Source of the DNA: Acidobacteriota bacterium | Lineage (GTDB): Bacteria; Acidobacteriota; Thermoanaerobaculia; Multivoradales; JAGPDF01 | Direction: 5' to 3' | DNA: 64,000 nt | NCBI GenBank assembly: GCA_014584695.1 | Contig: JACTMI010000029.1 | Location: forward strand, 17,151-81,150 | Part shown: positions 41,817 to 50,424 of the stretch, in pieces | How positions within the stretch are numbered: position 1 is the first letter of the stretch | Layout of the letters: each line of letters opens with the position of its first letter | The notes under the pieces: generated by a model | Seen by the model: only the letters and a program-made list of their open reading frames with translations | The model's database searches: none | Told to the model about the DNA's origin: nothing | Made by a program: the position numbers and the translations under genes

Positions 41817-43766
41817 CTAGCCGTGGACATCCGAGTGGAGTGCCGCGAAGATCTCGCGGCTGTCGCCGAAGTAAGTGGCGGCGGTCCGGTTGGGCGAGAA
41901 ACCGAGCCCCGATTCGAAGTAGTCGAGCGTTCGTTCGAGCCGACCGCGATCGCCCAGCCCCTTCCGCACGACGTAGCTCACCTTCTGCTCGCCGAGATCG
42001 ATCACCAGCGTACTGCCGCAGCGCACCTCGTGCCTGCGCCCCTGGTGCTCCAGCACTTCCTTCTGCAGCAGTGTGATGAAGACCTGGTTGAGCATGCGGC
42101 CGTCATCCGCCATGCGACGCGCCTCGCGCACGGCGTGGACCTGGAAGACCGGCACGCCGTCGCGATGGGCCTTCACGCCCGGAGGTGCTTCGAACTCAGC
42201 CAGAGCGAGACCGGTCAGCCGTTGCAGGACTTCGGCCTTGGCGACCTGCTCTGCGATGGCATCGTGAAGGCGCGAACGGATGTCGCGCGCCGCCAGCCAG
42301 ATCTCTCGACGCGAGGTGAGATACCGCAGAGTATCGATCTGGGAGCGCAGCTGGATGCCGCCGATGAAGTACCGAAGCATGGCGTCCATCTTTCCGGGCG
42401 GCTCCGTCGGGTCCTCCTCGGGCCGGGGCCAGCGAAGACTGTCGACTGAGAGCGTGAGAATGCCCTCCGGGAAGATGCCGCGGCGCCGGAAGGCCTCGAC
42501 GAAGGCGACGCGGTAGCCGTGCGGGTCCTCCGGGTGCAGGTCGATGTCCGCGGTGATGAGCGCGCGCAGGTACTCGCCGAAGGTCAGATCGACCGGTGGG
42601 CAGTAGTCGAGAGCTCGGATGCAGATCGTCAGCACGCGGCCGGCCGCTTTCGATGCCTCCCGCGCCAGGCGGTCGACTAGATCGGGATGCAGCTCGCCTT
42701 GCGGCGGTAGGCCAGTGCCGCCAGTTGCCAGGCGCATCAGGTCGCGCGAGTGCGCGTGGTAGATGGAAAGAAAGGCGTCGAAGACGGCGGCGACCAGGAT
42801 GGCGCCCCGCTCGTGCACCTCGGTGGCTCGGTCGAGGGCGGTCGGATCGGGGCGCACCGGCTCCCACCGACCCAGCTGATCGTTCCAGCGGCCGATGAAG
42901 TCGCGCAGGGCTCCGCGCGTCCCCGTGGCGTGCCCGAACTGTCCGGCGAGCTGGGATAGCAGGTTCTCGCTGTTGGCCAGGTCACCGCGAGTGCGTGCGA
43001 TCTGGTGCCGCAGCGCGGCTGGGAAGGTGAAGTGCTGAAACAGCGCGACGATGTCGGCGAAGGCCTCGTGGAAAGCATGGACGTCGGGGTTGGTGGCCTC
43101 GAGGAAGTGCTCGTGAAAGCCGTCGAGCAAGGCATGGGTGGTTTCGTGGGCGACGACGTCGTGAGAGAGGCAAGTGAAGACCAGTCCTCCCGGAAACTGC
43201 CCCGACGTGCGATCGGAAGTGGCGGGGAAGTAGCCGAACAGCAGCGCCATCTTGTCCCGACTGTAGAAGGCGTTGGCGTCACGCAGCGCGTGAGGGTAGA
43301 TGCGAATGCGTGGAATGTACTGCTCGGACTCTCTGCCACGACGGCGCCAGCGGTCGGCCCAGAACGCGCGCCGACCGAGCGCGCGCTCGAAGTGGTCGAT
43401 GGTGGTCATCGCCGCCGCGTAGACCATCTGCTGATGGAACTGGGGATTGCCCTCCGATGGGGTGAGGCCGTTTTGAGCGAGAACTGCCGGCTCGTCGAGA
43501 TCGACCGGCGCGTAGAAGCACTCGCTTGCTGGGTCGAAGTCGACCACCTCGACGTACTCGCCGCGCGGGCCGGGCTCGAGCAGCTCCCAGGGGATGCGGT
43601 AGGTGATCTCGGACACCAGCGCGGTCTCGAGCCGAGTCGCCAGGCTCGGGTCGAAGGAATAGCCGCGCAGCAGGCGCTGCGTGGGCGGGGAGGGCTGGGA
43701 GGCCTTGTGCCGGGGTGCCGCTTCGGTGCCGCCAGGGTTCCCCTTGCGTCTGCTCGGGCCGGGCAT
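41817..43766 (-). CDS. Gluzincin (HEXXH) metallopeptidase-like protein
   Basis: 649 residues. The zinc motif is LSHDVVAHETTHALLDGFHE followed by HAFHEAFADIVALFQHF, i.e. HEXXH plus a downstream glutamate, as in thermolysin-like gluzincins. Preceding regions (VEVVDFDPASECFYAPVDLD; NPQFHQQMVYAAAMTTIDHF) and following ones (ILVAAVFDAFLSIYHAHSRD; CPPVDLTFGEYLRALITADI) look like a conserved family usually left unnamed. No signal peptide is visible, so it should act in the cytoplasm. The ATG at 43766 has an excellent GCAAGGAGGGAGCG site. It is first gene of the operon 43766-38801. Confidence 0.85.
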   Translation of the reverse strand: MPGPSRRKGNPGGTEAAPRHKASQPSPPTQRLLRGYSFDPSLATRLETALVSEITYRIPWELLEPGPRGEYVEVVDFDPASECFYAPVDLDEPAVLAQNGLTPSEGNPQFHQQMVYAAAMTTIDHFERALGRRAFWADRWRRRGRESEQYIPRIRIYPHALRDANAFYSRDKMALLFGYFPATSDRTSGQFPGGLVFTCLSHDVVAHETTHALLDGFHEHFLEATNPDVHAFHEAFADIVALFQHFTFPAALRHQIARTRGDLANSENLLSQLAGQFGHATGTRGALRDFIGRWNDQLGRWEPVRPDPTALDRATEVHERGAILVAAVFDAFLSIYHAHSRDLMRLATGGTGLPPQGELHPDLVDRLAREASKAAGRVLTICIRALDYCPPVDLTFGEYLRALITADIDLHPEDPHGYRVAFVEAFRRRGIFPEGILTLSVDSLRWPRPEEDPTEPPGKMDAMLRYFIGGIQLRSQIDTLRYLTSRREIWLAARDIRSRLHDAIAEQVAKAEVLQRLTGLALAEFEAPPGVKAHRDGVPVFQVHAVREARRMADDGRMLNQVFITLLQKEVLEHQGRRHEVRCGSTLVIDLGEQKVSYVVRKGLGDRGRLERTLDYFESGLGFSPNRTAATYFGDSREIFAALHSDVHG

Positions 43767-43900
43767 CGCTCCCTCCTTGCCCCCCGGGTCTGGACCAGAA
43801 TGGGGCCGTTGCTGGGTAAGACGAACGAAGGGGCGAATCCGGTCGGGTCGTGGCCGGCGCCGGGTCGGGGAGCGGCGGTCCTCCGATAGACTCGTTCGCC

Positions 43901-44668
43901 GTGCCACGCAGGATCACGATGTTGGGTTCGGGGACCTCGACCGGGGTGCCGGTAGTGGGGTGCGGCTGCGCGGTCTGCACCTCGACCGACCCGCGCAACC
44001 GGCGGTTGCGGGCCGGCGTGCGGATCGACCTCGCGGGTGGGACGGCGGTGGTCGACACCTCGCCGGACTTCCGCGAGCAGGCGCTCCGGTTCGGGCTCGA
44101 CCGGGTCGACGCGGTGCTCTACACCCACGCCCACGCCGACCACCTCTTCGGCCTGGACGACCTGCGCCCGTTCAACTTCCGGCAGGAGGCGCCGATCCCC
44201 TGCTACGGCTCGGGCGAGACGCTCGAGCGGATCCGCCAGATCTTCGCCTACGTCTTCGAGGCCGGCCAGGAGGGGGGCGGCAAGCCGAAGCTCGAGCTGC
44301 GCGAGGCGTCCGGACCCTTCGAGCTGCTCGGCGAGCTGGTCGAGCCGGTGCCGGTGTTCCACGGCTCGATGCCGGTGCTCGGCTACCGGATCGGCCGGTT
44401 CGCGCTGGTGACCGACGTCAACGTCATCTCCGCGGCGAGCTACCAGCGGCTGGCCGGCGTCGAGGTGCTGATCCTCTCGGCGCTGCGCTACCGGCCGCAC
44501 CCGACCCACTTCCACTTCGAACGGGCCTTCGAGGTCGCGGCGCGCATCGGCGCGCGGCGGACGATCTTCACCCACATCGCGCACGACGTCGACCACGGGG
44601 CGCTGCGCTGCGCGCTGCCCCCCGGCATCGAGCTCGGCTATGACGGCCTGGTCGTCGAGTTCGACTGA
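43901..44668 (+). CDS. PhnP-like MBL-fold phosphodiesterase
   Basis: 255 residues with LGSGTSTGVPVVGCGCAVCT (glycine turn and Cys cluster typical of PhnP-like proteins, a structural zinc site), YTHAHADHLFGLDDLRPFN (HxHxDH), YRIGRFALVTDVNVISAASY and a C-terminal ARRTIFTHIAHDVDH. PhnP hydrolyses cyclic ribose phosphates in phosphonate use, but many homologues outside phn operons have other substrates. A GTG at 43901 or an ATG at 43919 are both possible. It overlaps aroA by 29 bp. Confidence 0.85.
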   Translation: MPRRITMLGSGTSTGVPVVGCGCAVCTSTDPRNRRLRAGVRIDLAGGTAVVDTSPDFREQALRFGLDRVDAVLYTHAHADHLFGLDDLRPFNFRQEAPIPCYGSGETLERIRQIFAYVFEAGQEGGGKPKLELREASGPFELLGELVEPVPVFHGSMPVLGYRIGRFALVTDVNVISAASYQRLAGVEVLILSALRYRPHPTHFHFERAFEVAARIGARRTIFTHIAHDVDHGALRCALPPGIELGYDGLVVEFD

Positions 44669-45956
44669 GCCGGTCGCGATCCCGGCCGGCGGCCGCGTCG
44701 GCGGCGTCGCCCGCGTGCCGGGCTCGAAGAGCCTCACCCACCGCGCCTACGCACTGGCGCTGCTCGCCCGCGCGCCGGTCGAGCTCGTCGGCGCGCTCGA
44801 CGCCGAGGACACCCGGCTCTTCCAGACCGCGCTGCGCGAGCTCGGCTTCCGCGTCGAGGTCGTCGCGGAGCGGGTGCGGGTGGCTCCGACCGGCCGCGTC
44901 CCCGCGCGGGCGGAGCTCTTCTGCGGCAACGCCGGCACGCTCTTCCGCTTCCTGGTCGCCCTGGTGGCGACTCTGCCCGGGGAGTGGACGTTAGACGGCG
45001 TCGCGCGGCTGCGCCAGCGGCCGGTCGGACCGCTCGCCGACGCGCTGACCGAGCTCGGGGTCGAGATCGACTGGCTGGGCGAGCCCGGGCACGCGCCGCT
45101 CACGGTGCGCGGCGGCTCGCTCGCCGGCGGTCGCGCCCACCTCGACGCCGGCGAATCGAGCCAGTACCTGTCGGCGCTGCTGCTGGCCGGGCAGCGGGCC
45201 GCGGCGCCGATCGAGCTCGAGGTCTCGGCGCTCGCCTCGGCGCCCTACGTCGACCTGACGGTGGACCTGATCCTGCGCCACGGCGGCGTCGTCGAACGGC
45301 CGGCGCCCGCGCTCTGGCGGACGCGGCCGAGCCAGCTCGTCGGCGGCGCGGTGCCGATCGAGGCCGACCTCTCGGCGGCCGCCTACCCTGCGGCCGCGGC
45401 GGCGCTCGCCGGCGGCGAGCTCGAGATCGCGGGCGTCGGCCTCGACTCGCGCCAGGGCGACCGGCGGTTCCTCGAGCTGCTCGCCGCGATGGGCGCGCGG
45501 GTCGAGGCGCGAGCGGGTGGCGTGCGGGTCGCGCGCGGTGACCTGGTCGCGCTCGACGCCGACCTCGGCGACATCCCCGATCAGGTGCCGACGCTGGCCG
45601 CGCTGGCGCCGTTCGCGCGCGGCACGACCACGATCCGCAACGTCGCGCACCTGCGAATCAAGGAGAGCGACCGGCTGGCCGCGATGGCCACCGAGCTGCG
45701 GCGCGCCGGCGCCGAAGTGCACGAGCTCGCCGACGGGCTGGTGATCCCGGGCGTCTGGGCGGCGGCGCCACCGCCATCCGAGCCAGTGACCATCGATCCC
45801 CACGCCGATCACCGCATCGCGATGGCGATGGCGATCGTCGGCCTGCGGCGGCCGAGCCTGTCGATCGCCCGTCCCGAAGTGGTGTCCAAGTCGTTCCCGG
45901 ATTTCTTTGCCGCTCTCTTCTCCTGGCTGGGGGTGCCGAGTGAGCCCGACCGCTGA
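44640..45956 (+). CDS. aroA: 3-phosphoshikimate 1-carboxyvinyltransferase (EPSP synthase)
   Basis: A 438-residue AroA. It has GSKSLTHRAYALALLA (phosphate/PEP binding), LFCGNAGTLFRFLVAL, LDAGESSQYLSALLLA, HLRIKESDRLAAMATELRRA and DPHADHRIAMAMAIVGL, and length all fits. It joins shikimate-3-phosphate to PEP in aromatic amino-acid synthesis. It overlaps both neighbours, so it lies in one transcription unit with the PhnP-like gene and the sigma-54 activator. Confidence 0.97.
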   Translation: MTAWSSSSTEPVAIPAGGRVGGVARVPGSKSLTHRAYALALLARAPVELVGALDAEDTRLFQTALRELGFRVEVVAERVRVAPTGRVPARAELFCGNAGTLFRFLVALVATLPGEWTLDGVARLRQRPVGPLADALTELGVEIDWLGEPGHAPLTVRGGSLAGGRAHLDAGESSQYLSALLLAGQRAAAPIELEVSALASAPYVDLTVDLILRHGGVVERPAPALWRTRPSQLVGGAVPIEADLSAAAYPAAAAALAGGELEIAGVGLDSRQGDRRFLELLAAMGARVEARAGGVRVARGDLVALDADLGDIPDQVPTLAALAPFARGTTTIRNVAHLRIKESDRLAAMATELRRAGAEVHELADGLVIPGVWAAAPPPSEPVTIDPHADHRIAMAMAIVGLRRPSLSIARPEVVSKSFPDFFAALFSWLGVPSEPDR

Positions 45957-48900
45957 GACGATCCGACATCCCGCGCTCGACCGCCGGCCGGGCGCGCCGC
46001 TCGCCGACGCGCCGCTGACCGACCGCGCCCGGCTCGGCGTCGTGCTCCAGGCCGCCGGTCTGCTGTCGCTGCTCGAGGCCGCCGGCTGGCGGCTCGCCCG
46101 CGGCTTCAGCGACGCCACGGTCGGGGCCGACGGCGCGCTCGGCGGCGTCGCGGTGGTGCGCGGCCGCGGCCGCCGCCCGGCGGCCGAGCTGCTCGCCGGG
46201 CTGCTGGCGGCGCTCTTCGGCGAAGAGGCCGTGGCCGGCCGGGGGGAGGCCCGCCGGGCGGCGCGCCAGCTGATGGCGCGCTGGCGCAGCGGCATGTTGC
46301 CGGCCTCGGCGGATGCCGCGGTCGAGCAGATCGTCACCGCCGCGCCGTTCCTGGTCGAGGAACCCGGCCCGACCGCGGGCGCGCTCGAAGGGAGTTTCGA
46401 GCGCGCGGGCCGATCGATCGCCTGGCGGGCGGGTCGCGCCGCCGGCGCGGGCTGTTGCGCCGAGGGGGCGCGGTCGCTCGCCGCGCGCGGACGCTGGGCG
46501 GCCGCGGTCCGAGCCTGCCGGGAGTCACCCGCCGCCGACGACGAGGGCCGGCTGCTGCAGGCGCAGGTCCTGGCCGCCGACGGGCGGCTCGAAGCGGCGC
46601 TGGCGGTGATCGGCGCGCGCCGCGACTCCGCCGCCGAAGCGGTGCGGCTCGAGGCGCAGCTCTCGCTGGGGGAGCTCGGGGCCGCGCGCGAGACCCTGCG
46701 CCGGCTGGAGCGCCAGACCTTGCCGCCACGGGACCGCCTCGCGATCGGCGACGCGGCGCTGCGGGTCTACTACCTGTGCCGCGACTTCGACGCCTCGGCG
46801 GAGTTCACCTCGCGCCTGGTCGCCGAGACGCGCGGCCGCGAGCGGCGGCACGCGCAGCTGCTGGCGGCGATGTCGGCGGGCGACCGGGGCGACCTCGCGA
46901 CCTTGTCGCGGCGCGTCGCCGAGCTGTCGGGTTGCGCCGACGATCCCGAGCTGGCGCCGCACTGGCGCGAAGCGGCGGCGCTGCAAGCGGTCCTCCGCGA
47001 CGACGGGCCGGCCCTGATCGAACAGATGACGCAGAAGCTGCGCCGAGGGCGCCGGCGGATGACGCGCATCCAGTCCGGTCGCGCCTGGAACCAGCTGGGG
47101 CTGGGCCGCCAGATGGTCGGCGACCTGGCGGGCGCCGAGCGGGCCTTCGCCCACGCCATGCGCCGACTCGACCGCTGCGACGGCCCGCTGCGGGTGACGC
47201 TCGCCGGCGTCAACCTGGCGGAGGTGCGGCTGCGGCGCGGACAGCTGGCGGGCGTCGAGCCCATCCTGGCGGCCACAACGCTCGCGAACCTGCGCGCCGG
47301 CAACCGTTTGGGTCTCCTCCACGACGAGATTCTCTGGGTGCGCTTCGACCTGGTGCGGGGCGATCTCGAAGGGGCGCTCGCGCGCTGCCGGCGCGCGCTG
47401 GCGGAGGCGCACGAGCTCGGCGGCGGCCGCTGCGTCGCCCAGTTCGTGGCGCTCGGGGCGCGGGCCGCCGGCTGGCTCGGCCGCGCCGAGGAGGCGGCCT
47501 CGTTGCTCGCGCTCGCCGGTGACGCCTGGCGACTCGATCTCGAGCCGGAGGAGCACCCCTTCGTGCTCTCGCTCGCCGGCCGGCACGCGGCGGCGCGGGA
47601 GGCCGCGGAGGCCTCGCCGTTCGCGGAGCTGGCGACGCCGCTGGTGCGGGGAGAGGCGCCGCGTCGGGCCGCCTGGTCGGCGCTCGACGCGCTCGAGCCG
47701 TTTCGCCGCGCGCGCCTGGTGCTGGATGCCGAAACAGTCGCGCCCGGTTCGACGCCGCGCGCGGCGCGCGCGGACGCGGCGGCGCTCTTGCGTCGCCTCG
47801 GCGCGCCGGGTCTGGCGGCGCTGGTGGCGCGCGACGAGGAGCGCGCCTGGCGGGCGCTGGGCGCCTACTGCGCGCGGCCGGCCGGCGACGCGACGGCGCT
47901 CGCCGAGCTGTTCGCGGCGGTCGGTCACCCGGAGGCCGAGCTGCGGCTGCGCTGCGGCACGGTGGAGCGCCGGCTGGTCGAGGGCGCCGCGCGCGGCGAC
48001 GCCGGCGAGCTCGCGGCGCCCTGCGGCGAGGGCGAGCTGGTGCTGCGCGCCGAGGCGGTGGACGAGCCCTTGCGCGCGCTCTTCGCGCTGCTGCTCCGCG
48101 ATCTGCCCGGTCCGTCGGCGGTCGCGCCGCGCGCCGGGCGGCGTTCGACGCTGCTCGGCGAGAGCCCGGCGCTCGCGACCGCGCTCGACCGGCTCGCCCG
48201 CTTCGCCGATTCGGAGCTGCCGGTGCTCATCCTGGGCGAGAACGGCACCGGCAAGGAGCTGGCCGCGAAGCTGGTCCACGGCGGCAGCGCCCGGCGCGCG
48301 CGGGACCTGGTGCCGTTCAACTGCGCCGGCCTGGTCGAGTCGCTGCAGCTGTCGGAGCTGTTCGGCCACGCGCGCGGCGCCTTCACCGGCGCCGACCGCG
48401 CCCACGTCGGCGTCTTCGAGCAGGCGCAGGGGAGCAGCCTTTTTCTCGACGAGATCGGCGACCTGCCGATGTCGGCGCAGGGCGCGATCCTGCGCGCGCT
48501 CCAGGAGCGGGAGATCCGCCGCGTCGGCGAGTCGGTGCCGCGCAAGGTCGACGTCCGCATCGTCGCCGCCACGAATCGCGACCTCGAGCGGATGGTCGAG
48601 GAGGAGCGCTTTCGCCAGGACCTCTACTTCCGGCTCAAGGTGGCGACGGTGGTCCTGCCGCCGCTGCGCGAACGGGGCGGCGACGTGCTGCTGCTCGCCG
48701 AGCACTTCCTCGCCGCGCTGCGCGCGCGCCGTCCGAGCCTGCGGCTGACGCCGGAGGCGCGGCGGGCGCTCGCCGGCCACTCCTGGCCCGGCAACGTCCG
48801 CGAGCTGCGCCACGTGCTGGAGGCCGCGGCGCTCCTGACCGACGACGGCCGCATCGCGCCGGAGCACCTCGACCTGAGCGCCCGCCCCGCCGAGGCGCCG

Positions 48901-49056
48901 GCCTCCGCCTACCACCGCTCACTCGAGGACGCCCGCCGCCGCATGATGGCCGAAGCCCTCGAAGCCGCCGCCGGCAACCGCGCCGCCGCCGCCCGCCGCC
49001 TCGGCATGTCGCGCCAGAACTTCTCCTACCTCGCCAAGAAACTGGGCCTGGGGTAG
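45940..49056 (+). CDS. Sigma-54-dependent transcriptional activator with large TPR-like N-terminus
   Basis: 1,038 residues from the GTG at 45940, which overlaps aroA by 17 bp. Residues ~100-700 are helical, Ala/Arg-rich repeats of TPR-like character (LGLGRQMVGDLAGAERAFAH; VRFDLVRGDLEGALARCRRA). Next is the AAA+ domain with ILGENGTGKELAAKLVHGG, the sigma-54-contact loop ELFGHARGAFTGADRAHVG, FLDEIGDLPMSAQGAILRAL and RFRQDLYFRLKVATVVLPPL. A Fis-type HTH (GNRAAAARRLGMSRQNFSYL) ends it. No receiver or PAS domain is visible. The N-terminus presumably senses a partner protein. Confidence 0.93.
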   Translation: MSPTAETIRHPALDRRPGAPLADAPLTDRARLGVVLQAAGLLSLLEAAGWRLARGFSDATVGADGALGGVAVVRGRGRRPAAELLAGLLAALFGEEAVAGRGEARRAARQLMARWRSGMLPASADAAVEQIVTAAPFLVEEPGPTAGALEGSFERAGRSIAWRAGRAAGAGCCAEGARSLAARGRWAAAVRACRESPAADDEGRLLQAQVLAADGRLEAALAVIGARRDSAAEAVRLEAQLSLGELGAARETLRRLERQTLPPRDRLAIGDAALRVYYLCRDFDASAEFTSRLVAETRGRERRHAQLLAAMSAGDRGDLATLSRRVAELSGCADDPELAPHWREAAALQAVLRDDGPALIEQMTQKLRRGRRRMTRIQSGRAWNQLGLGRQMVGDLAGAERAFAHAMRRLDRCDGPLRVTLAGVNLAEVRLRRGQLAGVEPILAATTLANLRAGNRLGLLHDEILWVRFDLVRGDLEGALARCRRALAEAHELGGGRCVAQFVALGARAAGWLGRAEEAASLLALAGDAWRLDLEPEEHPFVLSLAGRHAAAREAAEASPFAELATPLVRGEAPRRAAWSALDALEPFRRARLVLDAETVAPGSTPRAARADAAALLRRLGAPGLAALVARDEERAWRALGAYCARPAGDATALAELFAAVGHPEAELRLRCGTVERRLVEGAARGDAGELAAPCGEGELVLRAEAVDEPLRALFALLLRDLPGPSAVAPRAGRRSTLLGESPALATALDRLARFADSELPVLILGENGTGKELAAKLVHGGSARRARDLVPFNCAGLVESLQLSELFGHARGAFTGADRAHVGVFEQAQGSSLFLDEIGDLPMSAQGAILRALQEREIRRVGESVPRKVDVRIVAATNRDLERMVEEERFRQDLYFRLKVATVVLPPLRERGGDVLLLAEHFLAALRARRPSLRLTPEARRALAGHSWPGNVRELRHVLEAAALLTDDGRIAPEHLDLSARPAEAPASAYHRSLEDARRRMMAEALEAAAGNRAAAARRLGMSRQNFSYLAKKLGLG

Positions 49057-49110
49057 GCCGCGGCGCGCGACCTGGAGTAGCGTCGGGCGAGATCAGCGGG
49101 AGGAGCCGGC

Positions 49111-50244
49111 ATGGATCGACGCGACGCGTTGAAGGTGGTGGGCATGGGGGCGTCGGGTGTGATGCTGGGTCGGGCGGTGCTGGGGCAGAGGGCCGAGGTG
49201 GCGGCGGCGGGTCCGCGGCGGAAGCTGCGGATCGCGCTCGTCGGCTTGGGCGGGTATGCGCGGTTCGCGGCCGATCGGTTGCTGGCCTCGCGGCGGGCGG
49301 AGCTGGCCGGGTTCGTGACCGGCGACCCGGCGAAGGGGCGCGAGTGGGCCGAGCGGCTGGGGATCGAAGCGCCGGCGATTCTCGGCTACGACCAGCTGGG
49401 GCATGCCGGCGGCGACGAGCGGTTCGACGCCGTGCACGTCTGCTCGCCCGTCGGGCTGCACCTGGAGCACGCGGAGCGGGCGCTCGCGGCCGGCAAGCAC
49501 GTGCTGTGCGAGAAGCCGCTCGCCGCGACCAGCGCCGAGGCCCGCCGACTGGCGGCGCTGGCCCGAGAGCGGGGGCGGGTCCTGATGCCGGCCTACCGGG
49601 CGGCCTACTCGAACGCCCTCGACGCGGCTTTCGCCCGCGTGCGCTCCGGCGAGTGGGGGAAGCTGGTGGCGATCGACGCTCACAAGGGTTTCGCCATGGC
49701 GCTGCCTTCGGACAACTGGCGGTTCGACCCCGCGCTCGCGGGCGGCGGCGCTCTCTACGACATCGGCATCTACAGCGTTCAGCTCAGCCGCTGGGCGGCG
49801 GGGGCGATGCCGCTCCGGGTCCGGGCGCTGCGCTTTTCGGATCCGGCCGAGCCGCGCTTCGAGCGGTTCGAGAGCCACCTCGCGTGGCTGATGGAGTTCC
49901 CGGACGGCGTCGTCGCCACCGGCAGCGCGAGCTGGCGCTACCACCTGCAGAACCACGCCCGCCTAGCGCTCGAGCGAGCCTGGCTGCGGCTCGAGCCGGC
50001 GACCCCGGCGATCGGCGAGCGCCTCTTCCTGGGCGCCTCCGGGCCCGCGCGCGTCGAGGAGCTGCAGCTGCCGCTCCAGGACCAGGTGCCACTGCTCTAC
50101 GACGACTTCGCCGAAGCGGCGCTCGAGGGCCGGGCGCCGCGCGTCGGCGCCGACGAAGGGGTCGCGGACCTGGTGGTGATGGAGGCGCTCCTCGCCGCCG
50201 CCGCGAGCGGCGGCTCGGTCGAGGTCCCAGCGGTCGAACCCTGA
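49111..50244 (+). CDS. Gfo/Idh/MocA family oxidoreductase with Tat-like N-terminus
   Basis: A 377-residue oxidoreductase. MDRRDALKVVGMGASGVMLG looks like a twin-arginine-type (RRDALK) export signal. The NAD(P)-binding domain has IALVGLGGYARFAADRLLAS, VHVCSPVGLHLEHAERALAA and HVLCEKPLA. The C-terminal domain has GGGALYDIGIYSVQLSRWAA and ASWRYHLQNHARLAL. Similar periplasmic members include glucose-fructose oxidoreductase with tightly bound cofactor. The sugar substrate here is unknown. The gene stands alone. Confidence 0.9.
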   Translation: MDRRDALKVVGMGASGVMLGRAVLGQRAEVAAAGPRRKLRIALVGLGGYARFAADRLLASRRAELAGFVTGDPAKGREWAERLGIEAPAILGYDQLGHAGGDERFDAVHVCSPVGLHLEHAERALAAGKHVLCEKPLAATSAEARRLAALARERGRVLMPAYRAAYSNALDAAFARVRSGEWGKLVAIDAHKGFAMALPSDNWRFDPALAGGGALYDIGIYSVQLSRWAAGAMPLRVRALRFSDPAEPRFERFESHLAWLMEFPDGVVATGSASWRYHLQNHARLALERAWLRLEPATPAIGERLFLGASGPARVEELQLPLQDQVPLLYDDFAEAALEGRAPRVGADEGVADLVVMEALLAAAASGGSVEVPAVEP

Positions 50245-50424
50245 GCTCGGCAACCGTCCCGCCGGGGGCGAGTCCGGCGGCGAGCGAAGGCGGACGAGCC
50301 GCGGCCGCTGCGCACGGCAGATCTCCCGCACCTCGATGGGTCTACAATGGGAGCCAGGGTCGAACGCGGAGCGCTGGCGTGGGCGCCCTTGGGGCCGGCG
50401 TTCCTGACGACCCGGGAGTGTGCC

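Noticed and set aside
50341..50348. TACAAT box (50343) as promoter of the ELWxTDGT protein
   Set aside because: No -35 element at a proper distance and a 76-base gap to the start; not strong enough to list as a feature.
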